Positions 36,931 through 46,934 of a stretch of 64,000 bases of DNA are shown one piece after another (the first letter of the stretch is position 1; every line of letters begins with the position of its first letter). Location: the NCBI GenBank assembly GCA_024803745.1, contig JANJXV010000160.1, positions 936,001 through 1,000,000 on the forward strand, written 5' to 3'. The position numbers and the translations under genes were made by a program. The notes beneath the pieces are model-generated. The model was not told where the DNA came from, did not search any database, and was given only the letters and a program-made list of their open reading frames with translations. Source of the stretch: Megascapheus bottae. Its lineage: Eukaryota > Chordata > Mammalia > Rodentia > Geomyidae.

Positions 36931-37178
36931 ACCAGTCTTGAGCACGGACACTCAGGCTGCCGGCCCAAGTGCAAGGGCCAGGAAGGCACCGAGCGGCTGA
37001 GCTGTGGTTATAACTCTTCCTTATCTGACAGCTAATGAAATGTAAACAAAAGCCGTCTCACCGTGACTCCCGCAAGACACAGACTCAACAATCTTCACGG
37101 CAAAAACCAAAAAATGAAAAATCCCACTGGAAGGCTTCACGCATCGCACGCTTCAGGCCTGGGAAATGCGCCCAGGGG

Positions 37179-37305
37179 CAACTTCTCGCATGCGCAGATC
37201 CTCCCGCCTGAGAGACACGCGCAAGGCGCAACTTCGCGCAGGTGCAGATCCTCCAGCCTGAGCTGCACAAGGCACAACTTCGCGCATGCACAGATCCTCC
37301 CAAAA
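37179..37305 (+). repeat. Tandem repeat, about 2.5 units of 46-50 bp, NRF1-like core
   Basis: Units begin 'caacttctcgcatgcgcaga' (37179), 'caacttcgcgcaggtgcaga' (37229) and 'caacttcgcgcatgcacaga' (37275). Each is followed by 'tcctcc', and the first two also by a 'gcctgag' segment. The shared core is an NRF1-like GCGCATGCGC derivative. Confidence 0.85.
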
Positions 37306-37568
37306 CCTACCAGCCCAGTCAAGGCCCCTCGTTCCTCTCAGACCATGAGGCCCCAGCCCCATGCAGGCCCCGTGCAGCCCCCGTGTCGCCCCAACTGGGG
37401 TCTCTATTCCCTGGTTCATTCACCTGCAAGCCCCGGCACAGATACCTGAAAGACCTGGTCTCTTTCTTCCTCAGGGTCAGGGGTGTTAGGGGTGGGGAAG
37501 AGGACGCCCTTTTCCTTCCTGGGGTTCTTTCTACTTTGAGCGGCTAAACGCGGCCCCTGGTCACTTAC

Positions 37569-37745
37569 CGGGCTCCTCAGCTCTGGGAGACACGTTTGAG
37601 GCAATGGCGGGTGTTGAGCTTCGCGTGTTTGTGGGGAGAACGGCATCAGGGCCACCTGCTCGCGGCTGCCATCGTGGGCCATGAGCTGGGGGCGTGGCCT
37701 TGGCAAACACGCATGCTCAGTGAGCACGAGGGCGAAGGCCCAGTG
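37569..37745 (-). other. Candidate first exon, minus strand
   Basis: The minus strand reads ...gagcccg|gtaagtgacc at 37569/37568, a strong splice donor, downstream of CpG-rich sequence. An open frame runs through it (a 113-codon frame spans 37416-37757) but continues past the donor and has no domain I know. The exon is most simply an untranslated or non-coding first exon, if it is real. Confidence 0.25.
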
Positions 37746-37764
37746 AAGAGCACGCATGCAGAGA

Positions 37765-38398
37765 GGGAAGGAAGATGGCCCCGAGACAATAGGGACGCTG
37801 CGTAGCTCTCTCTCACAAAAAGAGAGAACTAAGGAGTCCCACGAGCCAATTATCTTAAGAAATCCACAACAACAAACTCAAAAGGCAACGGAGAAGGACT
37901 CAAAGTGGAAAAGAAATCCAGATAAAGCTCACATCCAACTTTCTCAAAGAATTCGGAACGCGAGGACCCCTCCCCCACCTCCATCCGCCAGTTCCAAGCC
38001 ACAGAAAGCGCCGGCGGGCCAGGGGGGGAAAAGCGGCAGCAGGCCGGGAAAAGCGGCTGCGGGCGGAGGGGGCCAGCCTGGGAGCCCGATTGCTGCAGAA
38101 ACCAACATACAACCGGGCCAGCGAACGGCGGAAGCAGCAGAACCCAGACGCGGAACCAGAACAGCAAGCAGCGGAACCCAGACTCGGAACACAGGCGACA
38201 GCGGAGACCCGAGGGGAGTGAGAGACTCCCCACCACCGTGCAGCACCCGCAGAGGGATGCAGAGGCGTGAGTAATACAGCGCGTCCCCAAACACAAAGGG
38301 AAAGCAGAGCGGTGCCAAGCAATAGAACTTAACTCAGACCCCTCCACCCCGCCCACACAGGCCTAAAGGCAAAAAGAATACAAGGACGAATCCTAAAG
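37765..38398 (+). mobile_element. Orphan L1 5' end: 5' UTR plus first ORF1 codons
   Basis: Starts with 'gaaggaagatggccccgaga', an AAGATGGC YY1-type motif as found at the start of many mammalian L1 5' UTRs. CpG-rich for about 590 bp. At 38362-38397 a frame reads P-K-G-K-K-N-T-R-T-N-P-K, which looks like an L1 ORF1 N-terminus. The preceding codon at 38359-38361 is AGG, consistent with a mutated ATG. Homology then stops: no ORF1 body, ORF2, 3' UTR or tail follows. Long frames here on both strands (37756-38274 plus; 37850-38356 minus) are side effects of GC richness. Confidence 0.6.
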
Positions 38399-38560
38399 TT
38401 GGCTGTGCCTCCACTACCAGATTTTTGTAGACTCCAACTTACAGGCCAGAAGTTGAGAATTAATGGCCCAGTAGATCAAATTAGTCCCATTCCATGTTGT
38501 TTAAGCAGCATAGTATTTCTACACATTTGAGCCATCATTTAACAAAACAGAAGACCTATA

Positions 38561-38728
38561 TCAGGCACCAGTATCTCACACTTACAATCCTAGCTACTCA
38601 GGAAGCTGAGATCTGAGGATCACGGTTTGAGGTCAACTTGAGCAGGAAAGTCTGTAAGATTCTTAAACCTAATTAACCAGTAGGAATTCAGAAGTACGGG
38701 TATGGCTTGAGTGGTACAGCACCAACCT
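38561..38728 (+). repeat. Composite B1/7SL-Geo SINE, 3'-truncated
   Basis: 'tcaggcaccagtatctcaca', 'cctagctactcaggaagctg', 'agatctgaggatcacggttt' and 'aattaaccagtagg', ending in a partial right module 'tatggcttgagtggtacagc'. Confidence 0.8.
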
Positions 38729-38764
38729 TAACACCAACCCTTAAATTAATTAACATACATGTGG

Positions 38765-38860
38765 GTCTGTGTATATGTGCACACATATATATTATTGTAT
38801 ATATATATACATCTATTATGTATGCTGTATACATGCACATGTATGTGTGTTTGTGTCAGA
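38765..38860. repeat. Mixed TG/TA low-complexity repeat
   Basis: Alternating TG, CA and TA runs ('tgtatatatatatac', 'acatgcacatgtatgtgtgt'). Confidence 0.8.
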
Positions 38861-39130
38861 AGACTTAAGTTTAAAATTTAAATTTCCTTAAAACAATGAA
38901 ACAACTGACCATTCTAGGCTTACAGTCCTGCCTCATGATGATAAGCTGTAGCAGAGTAGAGGCTTCCCCTCCAGATAAACTACTCAGCTGATCACAGCCC
39001 CTGTTACTCCCACTAGTCCCCACTCTAGCCTGTTTTCCTGCCTTAATCCTGTTGAAATCTTGGCTCTTCCTAAGGTGGTTCTTCAATTACTCTGTGTCTG
39101 TGTCTGCACAGTAATTAAAGACTAAACTCA

Positions 39131-39290
39131 AGTTGGGCATGGTAGCACTTGCCTATAATCCCATCCTTAGGAAATGGAAACTGAAAGATCTTAAGTTTGA
39201 GGCCAGCCCTGAGTACATATGTAGTTATTTCTAAGCCAGCCTAAGCTACATAGCCAGATCTTGTCTCAAAAAGGAAAAAGGAAAAAAAAG
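39131..39290 (+). repeat. B1-like (7SL-derived) SINE monomer
   Basis: 'agttgggcatggtagcactt', 'gcctataatcccatccttag', 'ttgaggccagccctgagtac', 'ctacatagccagatcttgtc', 'tcaaaaagg' plus A tail. A stand-alone B1-type copy without the Geo-like right module. Confidence 0.85.
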
Positions 39291-39404
39291 TCAAAAATCA
39301 GAACAGAAAAGAACAAAACCGATTCGGCTCATTTTGGTGCTCAGAATGAGATTTCTACGTTTGGACCTTTTTCATTTTCTTCTCATATTTTATTATAATA
39401 TTCC

Positions 39405-39520
39405 AAAGAAACTCTCAGAAGGCAATGATTATATCATATATTTTGCATTTCCCACAGCTCTCCATATAAAACGAAGTACAAAGTAGATAATTAATGATTG
39501 TTAAAAGAATGCATGAGTAA
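39405..39520 (+). repeat. Possible L2 3' tail
   Basis: 'tctcagaaggcaatgattat' through 'agtacaaagtagataattaa' and 'gattgttaaaagaatgcatg' follows the L2 terminal order. Diverged. Confidence 0.45.
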
Positions 39521-39650
39521 AGAATACATATATATATAAATAAAAAATAAAACAGGAATTACTTGAAACCTGAAAGCAAGATTATAACAACTGCTTGTTG
39601 CTCATGTTTTTAAAAACATGAAATGTCAGTAGTAAAACTATTTGCTTTTA

Positions 39651-39786
39651 GAGGGGTGGGGGCGGGGGGAGGGAAATGGGGACCAAGACATGTGAAAGGG
39701 TATTAATGAATGGGAATTAATGCACCATCTATCTGGAAAATATCATGTAACCCTTCTATTAATTACAATAAAATATATGAAAAAAT
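39651..39786 (+). mobile_element. L1 3' UTR end, subfamily A, short
   Basis: Begins in the G-rich block (39652-39674), continues 'gggaattaatgcaccatcta' and ends 'acaataaaatatatgaaaaa'. Only 136 bp were inserted. Confidence 0.92.
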
Positions 39787-39796
39787 ATTCATTTTT

Positions 39797-40065
39797 GAGC
39801 CAGGTTTGAGAGCTCATCTTTATAATTTTAGCTTCTTGGAAAGTGGAGATCAGGGGGTTGAGCAATTCAAGGCCATTCCAGTCAGAAGTACTCCCAACTC
39901 CATATCAGCCAGGGGCCCTGATGGCAAGCACCCGTCATCTCTGGCTGGGCGCACATGGCTTTTGCCTTCATCCTCAGTGACACATGGGAGCACAGCTAAC
40001 AGGAATGTAGCCCAAACCTGTCCACCCCAGGCTAGTCCCAGCCTCAAAAATAACCAACATTGAAA
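39797..40065 (+). repeat. Degraded B1-like SINE and unassigned sequence
   Basis: 'gagccaggtttgagagctca', 'ttataattttagcttcttgg' and 'aaagtggagatcaggggg' resemble a B1-like head (to about 39880). The rest up to 40065 is not assigned. The 117-codon frame at 39710-40063 runs from L1 tail into this and is not a gene. Confidence 0.45.
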
Positions 40066-40143
40066 GGGCTTGGAATAATATCTCAGTGGTAAAGCACCAG
40101 CCACCAAGCATGTGGCCCAGAGGTGAATTCAACACCTCCAAAA
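40066..40143 (+). repeat. ID-like tRNA-derived SINE
   Basis: 'gggcttggaataatatctca' then 'gtggtaaagcaccagccacc' and a B-box-like 'ggtgaattcaacacc'. It is a single tRNA-like monomer. Confidence 0.7.
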
Positions 40144-40149
40144 TGAATG

Positions 40150-41910
40150 CACACACACCTTACACAAAACAATACTAGTAGCCTGCTTTTCAGTGCATTA
40201 GCTTGGGGAACGATTGTGCCTGAGGTTATTTTCTAATTGATCAGTAAAGCTTATCCTTATCACAGTTCTAGCTAGTTGATTCTTTTTGAGCTTTCTTTCA
40301 GAACTGCAAATCAGTCATTTCAGGACCAGACTAGAGGTACAGCAAAGATTATCCTGAGGCATGTAATTTGTTTTAATTTCAGTGAATCCTCAAGAAAAAT
40401 TTCTGAGACACCTTCAGTACATTTTGACAACCCCTATTATTCTCAATGCCACAAATCATCAGGAAAATTCTAATATTAATATAGTGTGGAGTTATGAAAT
40501 ATTTGCCCAGAGAATAGTTCATATTAAAATTAATATTTAAAATGGCTTGTTTTCTACCAAATGGATTTCATTAATATCCTACTAACATACAAACATACAG
40601 GCCTTTTTCCTGTCTTAATTGTTTAGTAACTAGCATTTCTTCTAATCAAGTTAATCTTAATCCCTTTAAAGCACAACTTACAGTAATTCCACAACAAGGC
40701 AGCTAACTAGTAGGCGAGTTTTAGAAAAGATGGAAATAATGGCTCTGTGAGGGTTTTTTAAATCATTTTTCATGTATTTTAAAGCCTGCAGGATTCCAAA
40801 ATTTTTATGACCTTAAAATTATCTCACTTTTTAAACATATAATATTAAACTTGAAATTGTCTATGAAAGAAGAAAAATATGTAGGAGGCTGCAAAACATA
40901 ATAGTATCCCAGAATCAGAGAAAATGTGGACTGTCTGAGCTTAACAGAAAGGCCATCGCAGTGCTAAGTCTTTTCCTCTTACCTACAGAGACCATGCAGT
41001 GAATTTTAAGAGTGCAATCTGATGAAAGAGGAAAAGGAAAGATGCTTAGAGAATATAAACTACTCAGAGCATCAGAGTTTCATGGGAAAAGGTACTGTGT
41101 TTTAAAATCATATTAATAACACATATGTTCTCTCTAGGTAACACAACATGCATAAAGCTTACTGAGTGTTGTACATCTAATAATCCATATGCATAACAAT
41201 TGGCATTGTTCTTTACATGCCTCTACAAAGTGCCGCTCGGGTTCATCTTTCTCTGTAAGCTTTTTACTACCCCACACCGAGGAAAGCTGCAGGAAAAAAT
41301 AATAAAATAGCATATAGGATAGTTGTGATGGACAGCAGTACCTTCCCACAGAACTGGATGTCTGGTCGACCTCGGTGAAATAGATATTGTTACTTCAGGC
41401 CAAGGTGTTAAGTAATTTTGCTCTGTGTGTTCTGAGTACTGGGGAATCAAGTCTCAGTCCCTGATGGCATTGTAAGTTAAGGTGTAACTGATAAATCCAA
41501 CAGAATCCAGCCGAAAGAATAGGCATTGTTGATCACACATTGCCTGCCAAACAGCCAACAGGCTTGATCCGTGTTCTGTTATTTAGTCTGTTGAGTTTTG
41601 TGGATGAGTGGTTCAAGTGAAGTTTCCAGTGTTGTTTCTCAGTCTTGAGAAACGTGGATGGTACCATCAGTCTCTTCCTCACTCAGTAGTCAAGGGCACA
41701 TCTTAGAGACACCATTCTGGTTTCTTTGGCAACAGAACAGCATCAAAACAGGGAAGCAACCAGCAGGACAGGAAGAGCTCTTTCAAGTTCACATCTAAAA
41801 ACACCACTCCCAGTCATATATCTGGAAAACAGGCCAAGGAAGACACAATGGGAATTTTGAAAATTATGTAAAGGAATAGGACATTTCCCTTTTGTGGGAG
41901 GACAAATTAA
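40150..41910. other. Unique DNA, nothing recognised
   Basis: No named feature. A MIR-like trace may exist near 41155-41225 ('cttactgagtgttgtacatc'). Confidence 0.4.
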
Positions 41911-41914
41911 TACA

Positions 41915-42185
41915 TCATACAAAATCCACTAGCATAACAATGTTCATTACAGCACTATTCACCATAGTAAAGATATGGAACCAACCTAGATGTCCCTCAG
42001 TCGATGAGTGGATCAACAAGTTGTGGTATTTGTACACAATGGAATTCTATGCTGCTGTCAGAAAGAATGACATCGCCTCATTTGTTAGGAAATGGAAAGA
42101 CTTAGAAAAAATCCTATTAAGTGAAGTAAGCCAGACTCAAGGGAACTTAGGCTCAATGGTTTCCCTCATTCGTCATAATCAGTAG
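41915..42185 (+). pseudogene. L1 ORF2 extreme C-terminus, open to natural stop
   Basis: About 90 codons in frame with landmarks MFITALFTIVKIWNQP, CPSVDEWINKLWYLYTMEFY, KWKDLEKILLSEVSQTQ and a stop at 42183-42185. No frameshift or stop is seen in this stretch, so it is a younger or less damaged copy than the one at 35.5 kb. It lacks the endonuclease and reverse-transcriptase domains and has no function alone. Confidence 0.92.
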
Positions 42186-42545
42186 AAACCTTGGGCTCTA
42201 CTAGCAGAGATCTGCAATAGAGCAAAATCTTGATACATAAGGCCATATAGTATGAAGCTAATTGAAAGGACCACCAGGACATTGAAACAAAAGCCATATA
42301 ACGAATGATTGTTGTCCTTAATGTACTATGTTGTCTCTCATCTCCTTTGCTGTCCCTTGGTTATCTCATATTGTTATAGTATCTCAATTTATTATCTGAT
42401 ATATTGAATTTCTTTGTATTTGGTTATTTGAAATTTGATAGGGAAGGGGGAAAACCAAGACGGGTGGGAGGTGTGGGGGGGAGGGTAATGGGTACCAAGA
42501 CATGTGAAAGGGTATCAATGTATGTGAATTAATGCACCTTCTAAA
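41915..42545 (+). mobile_element. L1 subfamily B, 5'-truncated, ORF2 C-terminus and 3' UTR
   Basis: Begins 'aaaatccactagcataacaa' in ORF2, continues through the G-rich block (42461-42485) and stops at 'gaattaatgcacctt'. The last ~50 bases of the normal 3' end are replaced by an aaat repeat. Confidence 0.93.
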
Positions 42546-42802
42546 TAAATAAATAAAAGAAAAAGCATGTGCACTGTTTTGCTTGCAGGCATAGAAATTA
42601 CATTATTCACAAATATTTTCTACATAGTAGGTAGGGTAGCTACACTGGACATGAAAGGGCGGGGACAATTAATATGGATGAAACAGTCCTGTTTCATTAA
42701 CTTTCTACCTTATTGTTCATTTATTTCTTCAAATTTTGGGTTTGTCTGAGAGATGAGAGATTCTCTTCTCTCTTTGATTATATCAGAATAAAAATAGATA
42801 TT

Positions 42803-43100
42803 GGTCTGGAGGTTTGGCTCTAATACTAGAGCACCAGATGTGCAAGCAAGCTCAGCAAATATGAAGCCATAAGTTCAAACCAAGTATTTTCTAAAATCAT
42901 CATCATCATCAATAAAAATAATAAATAGCATAAGCTGGGGACAAGGCAGAAAAGTTCATGAAATGTTAATTTCTAATTAATCAGCAAAAAGAAAAAATTC
43001 AGAAGTGGAGATGTGCCTCAAGTGGTAGAGCATGAAATAGTTGAAATAGCCAAGTGAGAGCTCAGGGTCCTGAGTTCATGTCCCAGTGGTGCTTCTCTTA
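42803..43100 (+). repeat. tRNA-like + Geo-like composite SINE with ATC insert
   Basis: 'gtctggaggtttggctctaa' and 'aagttcaaaccaagta' form a tRNA-like left part. 'ttctaattaatcagcaaaaa', 'agaagtggagatgtgcctca' and 'agtggtagagcatgaaatag' form the linker and right module. A short ATC/AAT run (42897-42930) lies between. Confidence 0.65.
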
Positions 43101-43104
43101 ATCA

Positions 43105-44010
43105 AATATGAATGCACACATACTGAAAATGTACATGGTATACACTGCCAAATACACAGCTCACTCCCTCCAGCAGCTCCTAAAACCTGTTATTAGGTTG
43201 CAGGTTTGAAGTTTAGCAACTCCACATCTCTTAGGCACCTTATTTCAACGAGGATTGAACAGAGGGACCAGGAAAAGACTTAATTAACTAGGGCAGTATT
43301 TCTCGAGATATTTGTTGTTGACATTGCAAAAGGGACAACATATTATATTTGATTTCCCATTTTCAAAGCAGAAGGAAAGGCAATCCACAACATAGGAAAC
43401 ATTTCACTTTCCTTCCTATTTTAATCAATCTTCAAAGAAAGACTGGGGTGGGAACACTTAAATCATAACTCTGCGGTTATTGAAAACCCCAAGAATGATG
43501 AACTTCATGCATATGATGTTGAAATAACACACAATGAATTGTAGGCACTCTGAACGGCAGTGAAATTTACAACTCCTTTCCTCTGTTCCAAAATAAAAAA
43601 AGAATTTCTATCTTCCCAGCAAGTGGTCTCCAAAATAAATGCTGTTCTCACACCCATGAGCAAAGAAATAACTTGGGGCAAGAAAGCACAGTGTGTTTTC
43701 ATTTACAAATTATATACATCACATCACTTTACTAACATGCTGCCAAATATAAAAATTGAAATATAAACTGTATGAGATATAAAATGCAGTATTTTTCCCC
43801 ACATTGCCTGGCATACTGTTCCACATAACTCAAATACTGACTATGATGATGTCTCGTGCATAACTATAAATATCTACCTCCCTAAATATCCCTTCCACAC
43901 AGCTCAAAACAAAAAACTTGAAGACAACTCTTGTTGCTGGCATGCCTCTTTTAGAGAGCCTAAAAGGACAGAAATAAGTTGAGACCATAAATGATGCTCT
44001 CAATTTGGGT
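43105..44010. other. Unique DNA, nothing recognised
   Basis: AT-rich, no named feature. Opposing short frames at 43505-43766 have no family resemblance. Confidence 0.45.
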
Positions 44011-44017
44011 AGGTACG

Positions 44018-44175
44018 ATACTAACTGAGTGCTTTCCAGGTGTGAGGCATTGTAATGTCTTGTGTTTAATTTTCCCCAAAACTCCATGTGGTAGATCATC
44101 TTCCCAGTTAACAGCTAAAGAAACTGAGGACTAATGTACCTTAGAATTGGCTAGTTAGAAAACAGTAGCAAACTG
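44018..44175 (+). repeat. MIR SINE
   Basis: 'ctgagtgctttccaggtgtg', 'aggcattgtaatgtcttgtg' and 'acagctaaagaaactgagga' are in MIR order. Confidence 0.65.
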
Positions 44176-44179
44176 TGTA

Positions 44180-45275
44180 AGAATCCTTTCTTGACTGAAT
44201 TTATTCTGGGTCCATGGCCCGCCAGAGAGAAGCTTTGGATTCCCAAGGGGATCCTTAGCAACATGGGAAGGAGGGGGAAATTTGGGTTGTCTGGAGGCAC
44301 AGGGAGATGTCAGGGTTCCTCTCATCTTTTGGTAGAAGCGAGGGATGCTAATATTCTGACGTGGACAGGACAGTCCAAGAACATACCCACAGTGCTGTGG
44401 AGGGAGAATCAAGAGGTATCAGAGATGAATGACGAACCAGATATGATCATCACAGTGCAATTTGTAATAGCTGAGTAGTCCAAGACTCAATAAATTACAG
44501 TGTATCTATTTATCAGAGCTCTGTGGCTACTAGCATGACGTTTTTTCAAAAGAATAACCATATGAAAAAAATTCACACTTCCTATTTACATGTGCAAAAG
44601 CAATATTCGCCAAAACATTCATATTCACAAGTCCTAAAAGTAATCTGGTTAGCAGGGTTGTTGTGTTAGAAAAGTATTTATATGTTTATGTATGCACATG
44701 GGAAATACTTTGAAAGACATCAGCCAAAGTATTAATTACTATTTGTTGCTGAAGTATAGTAGAGAGTCCATATAAAATATTTTATGACAGAATCATTATA
44801 AATAGCCACACATACCACTGTAAGAAGGAAACACTCATAAGTAATATAATCTATTATCTCAAAGTCCTTATGAATTCCGTAAGCCAAAGATTTGATACCC
44901 ATCTTTTCAGAATGTGTCACTGGCAGCATTTTATTTCATTTTATTTTCTGACATCAAGTTCTTTAATAATAGAAAAGAAAAGCACCAGGTGTTTCTCACC
45001 AGGTGCCTTTGCAATGGCAGCAGAGTTCACTGGTATATTTTTTTCAGAGCCAAAATAGCACCTACTATTCACATGCCCTATCTTTAAAGCCTTCATTGTT
45101 TCACTATGATTCAAAAGTGAAGTTACTCACTCCCGCCCACACAGCAAGAACAATACAATCACGACACTGAACTGAATAAATGCTTGAAACTTCATAAATA
45201 CTAAGTATCTCATCTCAGAATGTCTTATGAGTAGAAATCATTATGATGCTGTCTGCCATATAATTTATCTTTATC
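44180..45275. other. Unique DNA with a possible old L1 trace at 44460-44760
   Basis: Weak resemblance to an old L1 ORF2 end around 'aataaattacagtgtatcta'. No credible gene; the 95-codon frame at 44191-44478 shows no domain. Confidence 0.3.
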
Positions 45276-45278
45276 TTT

Positions 45279-45323
<45 letters not shown>
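45279..45323 (+). repeat. (CAT)n microsatellite, about 15 units
   Basis: Uninterrupted catcat repeats ending 'catcatcgtttggg'. It abuts the 3' side of a minus-strand SINE. The polyHis frame across it is an artefact. Confidence 0.95.
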
Positions 45324-45324
45324 G

Positions 45325-45510
45325 TTTGGGTTTTTGTTCTGGTACTGGTGATGGAACTCCATCACCTGAGCCACACCACCAGTCCAACATTTTGCTGGTT
45401 AATTGGAAATGAAGAATTTTCTGTTTGGACTCGCTTCAAACTGATCCTCCAGGTCTCAGCATAGTGAGCAGGTAGGATTTCATATGTCAGCCACTGGTGT
45501 CTTGCTCAGA
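45325..45510 (-). repeat. Composite SINE, minus
   Basis: The plus strand reads 'ttctggtactggtgatggaa', 'cacctgagccacaccaccag', 'gctggttaattggaaatgaa', 'tcctccaggtctcagcatag' and 'tcagccactggtgtctt'. Right module, linker and B1-like head are all present. Confidence 0.7.
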
Positions 45511-45514
45511 AGTC

Positions 45515-46615
45515 TTACTTTATTAGAACACAGTCTAACAAATTACCCTTTATTTTACTGACCAGTACCTCATTGTGACCTGGAAAAAAATACAACTAAC
45601 ATGGCAGCAAACCTTCAAAAATACCATGAGATTTATATCGGCCAAAAAAACTGCTAAGAAAAAGTTTATTCCCCAATACAGATGAAAAATTTGACCTACA
45701 GTAGCAAGAAAAACAACAAAAAAGAAAGAGCTGGACAAACACAAAATGGAGAAAGAAGATAAGAATTGTGATTTCTTTCAAAATTGTAATCATTAAATAA
45801 AATAAAATTTGCTTATTTTCATCTTCAAGGAATCCAAATGGTTTACATTATATCTAGCATACAGACTATTACTAAATAATAACAGTTAACAATATCACAA
45901 AGTATAAAGGTTTTCAGAAACTTAAAAGTGTTAGAAGGTATTTCAGATACTTCTTTGATTCAAATTAGAGAAGATATGTCTAATTATGACATGATATCAA
46001 AAGGAATGCTGTATAAACTAAGTAAGCAAAGATATTTGCCAGTAATATTAAAAGTAATTCCTGAATGTTTCTCAAGTATGTGAAATACTGAGAAAATCAA
46101 TGCCTAGCATGACAGTGCCACTTGTCAAAACAGTCTGTTAATTATCTTTATCATGCTCTTGGCAAAATAGGATACTGTTGGATAAATAACATCTTCACAT
46201 AATTTAAATCCATGCTATGTTTTATTAATTTAGATCCTCCGTTTACCCCAAGAGGGGGTGGAGATGATTGGCTACATCTTCTGTTGCAAATATACACAAA
46301 GCCTTATTTGCAATGGAACAAAAACACAAATTTAGAATTGGATTGACGAATGTCCAAAACCCAACTCTACTACTTCAGTGCCTGTCTTTGCACAAATTAT
46401 ATCATACTACTGACCTACCGTGTCTCTATACATTAAAAATAAACAGTGCCAATAATCAGATCCCTCATAGGGTCCGGTAAGAAAAACAATGAGATGTTAT
46501 TTGTGAAGTTCTGGCAACACAGTAGGGATTTGATTGCTGTGAATTTTTTTTATCTCCTTCCCATTTTTACCTTTCTGTCCTTGCTTTCATACCTAGATCT
46601 TCACAAGGCAAGTTG
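45515..46615. other. AT-rich unique DNA, nothing recognised
   Basis: No named feature; short frames only. Confidence 0.45.
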
Positions 46616-46620
46616 ATCTG

Positions 46621-46717
46621 GAGGGAAAACAGAAAGAAGGAAGAAATAAAGGGGGGGAGAAGGGAAGGAGGAATAGAGGGAAGGAATGGAGGGAGGGAGA
46701 GAAGAAGACAAAGAGGA
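46621..46717 (+). repeat. Purine-rich low-complexity tract
   Basis: GGA/GAA/GGGA mix just upstream of a SINE. Confidence 0.9.
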
Positions 46718-46720
46718 ATT

Positions 46721-46930
46721 CACCTTACCAGAGGCTTACACCTGTAATCCTAGCTACTCAGGAGATTGAGATCTGAAGATGGAGGTTGGAAGCTAGCATG
46801 GGACAGGAAAGTCTGTGAGACTCTTTAACCACCAAAATTCAGACGTGGAGCTGTGGCTCAAGGGGTAGAACTACAAGGAACAGAGCTAGGTCCCTAAGTT
46901 TAAATCCTAGTGCCAGCACCAAAACAAAGA
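46721..46930 (+). repeat. Composite B1/7SL-Geo SINE
   Basis: 'gaggcttacacctgtaatcc', 'tagctactcaggagattgag', 'gacaggaaagtctgtgagac', 'gagctgtggctcaaggggta' and 'ccagcaccaaaac'. Confidence 0.85.
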
Positions 46931-46934
46931 AACT

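Larger units (their letters stand above)
36940..37760. promoter_or_regulatory. CpG island, candidate promoter
   Basis: GC-rich and CpG-rich sequence, the only such place in the window apart from the adjoining L1 5' UTR. It contains the NRF1-like palindrome CGCATGCGCA at 37187-37196, a second near-match at 37282-37291, and a minus-strand GTAAGT donor at 37563-37568. CpG islands with NRF1 sites commonly mark broadly active promoters. No recognised protein-coding exon is present, so a non-coding transcript, an untranslated first exon or an island belonging to the L1 are all possible. Confidence 0.5.

Noticed and set aside
37756..38356. Frames of 124-172 codons on both strands in the GC-rich block
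   Set aside because: They overlap each other in several frames, lie in L1 5' UTR-like sequence, and show no domain. High GC makes stop codons rare.
39710..40063. 117-codon frame beginning MGINAPSIW
   Set aside because: Its start is the L1 3' UTR read in an arbitrary frame; similar starts appear in other L1 tails, for example at 27455.
45227..45412. PolyHis-containing frame
   Set aside because: The histidines are the (CAT)n microsatellite.
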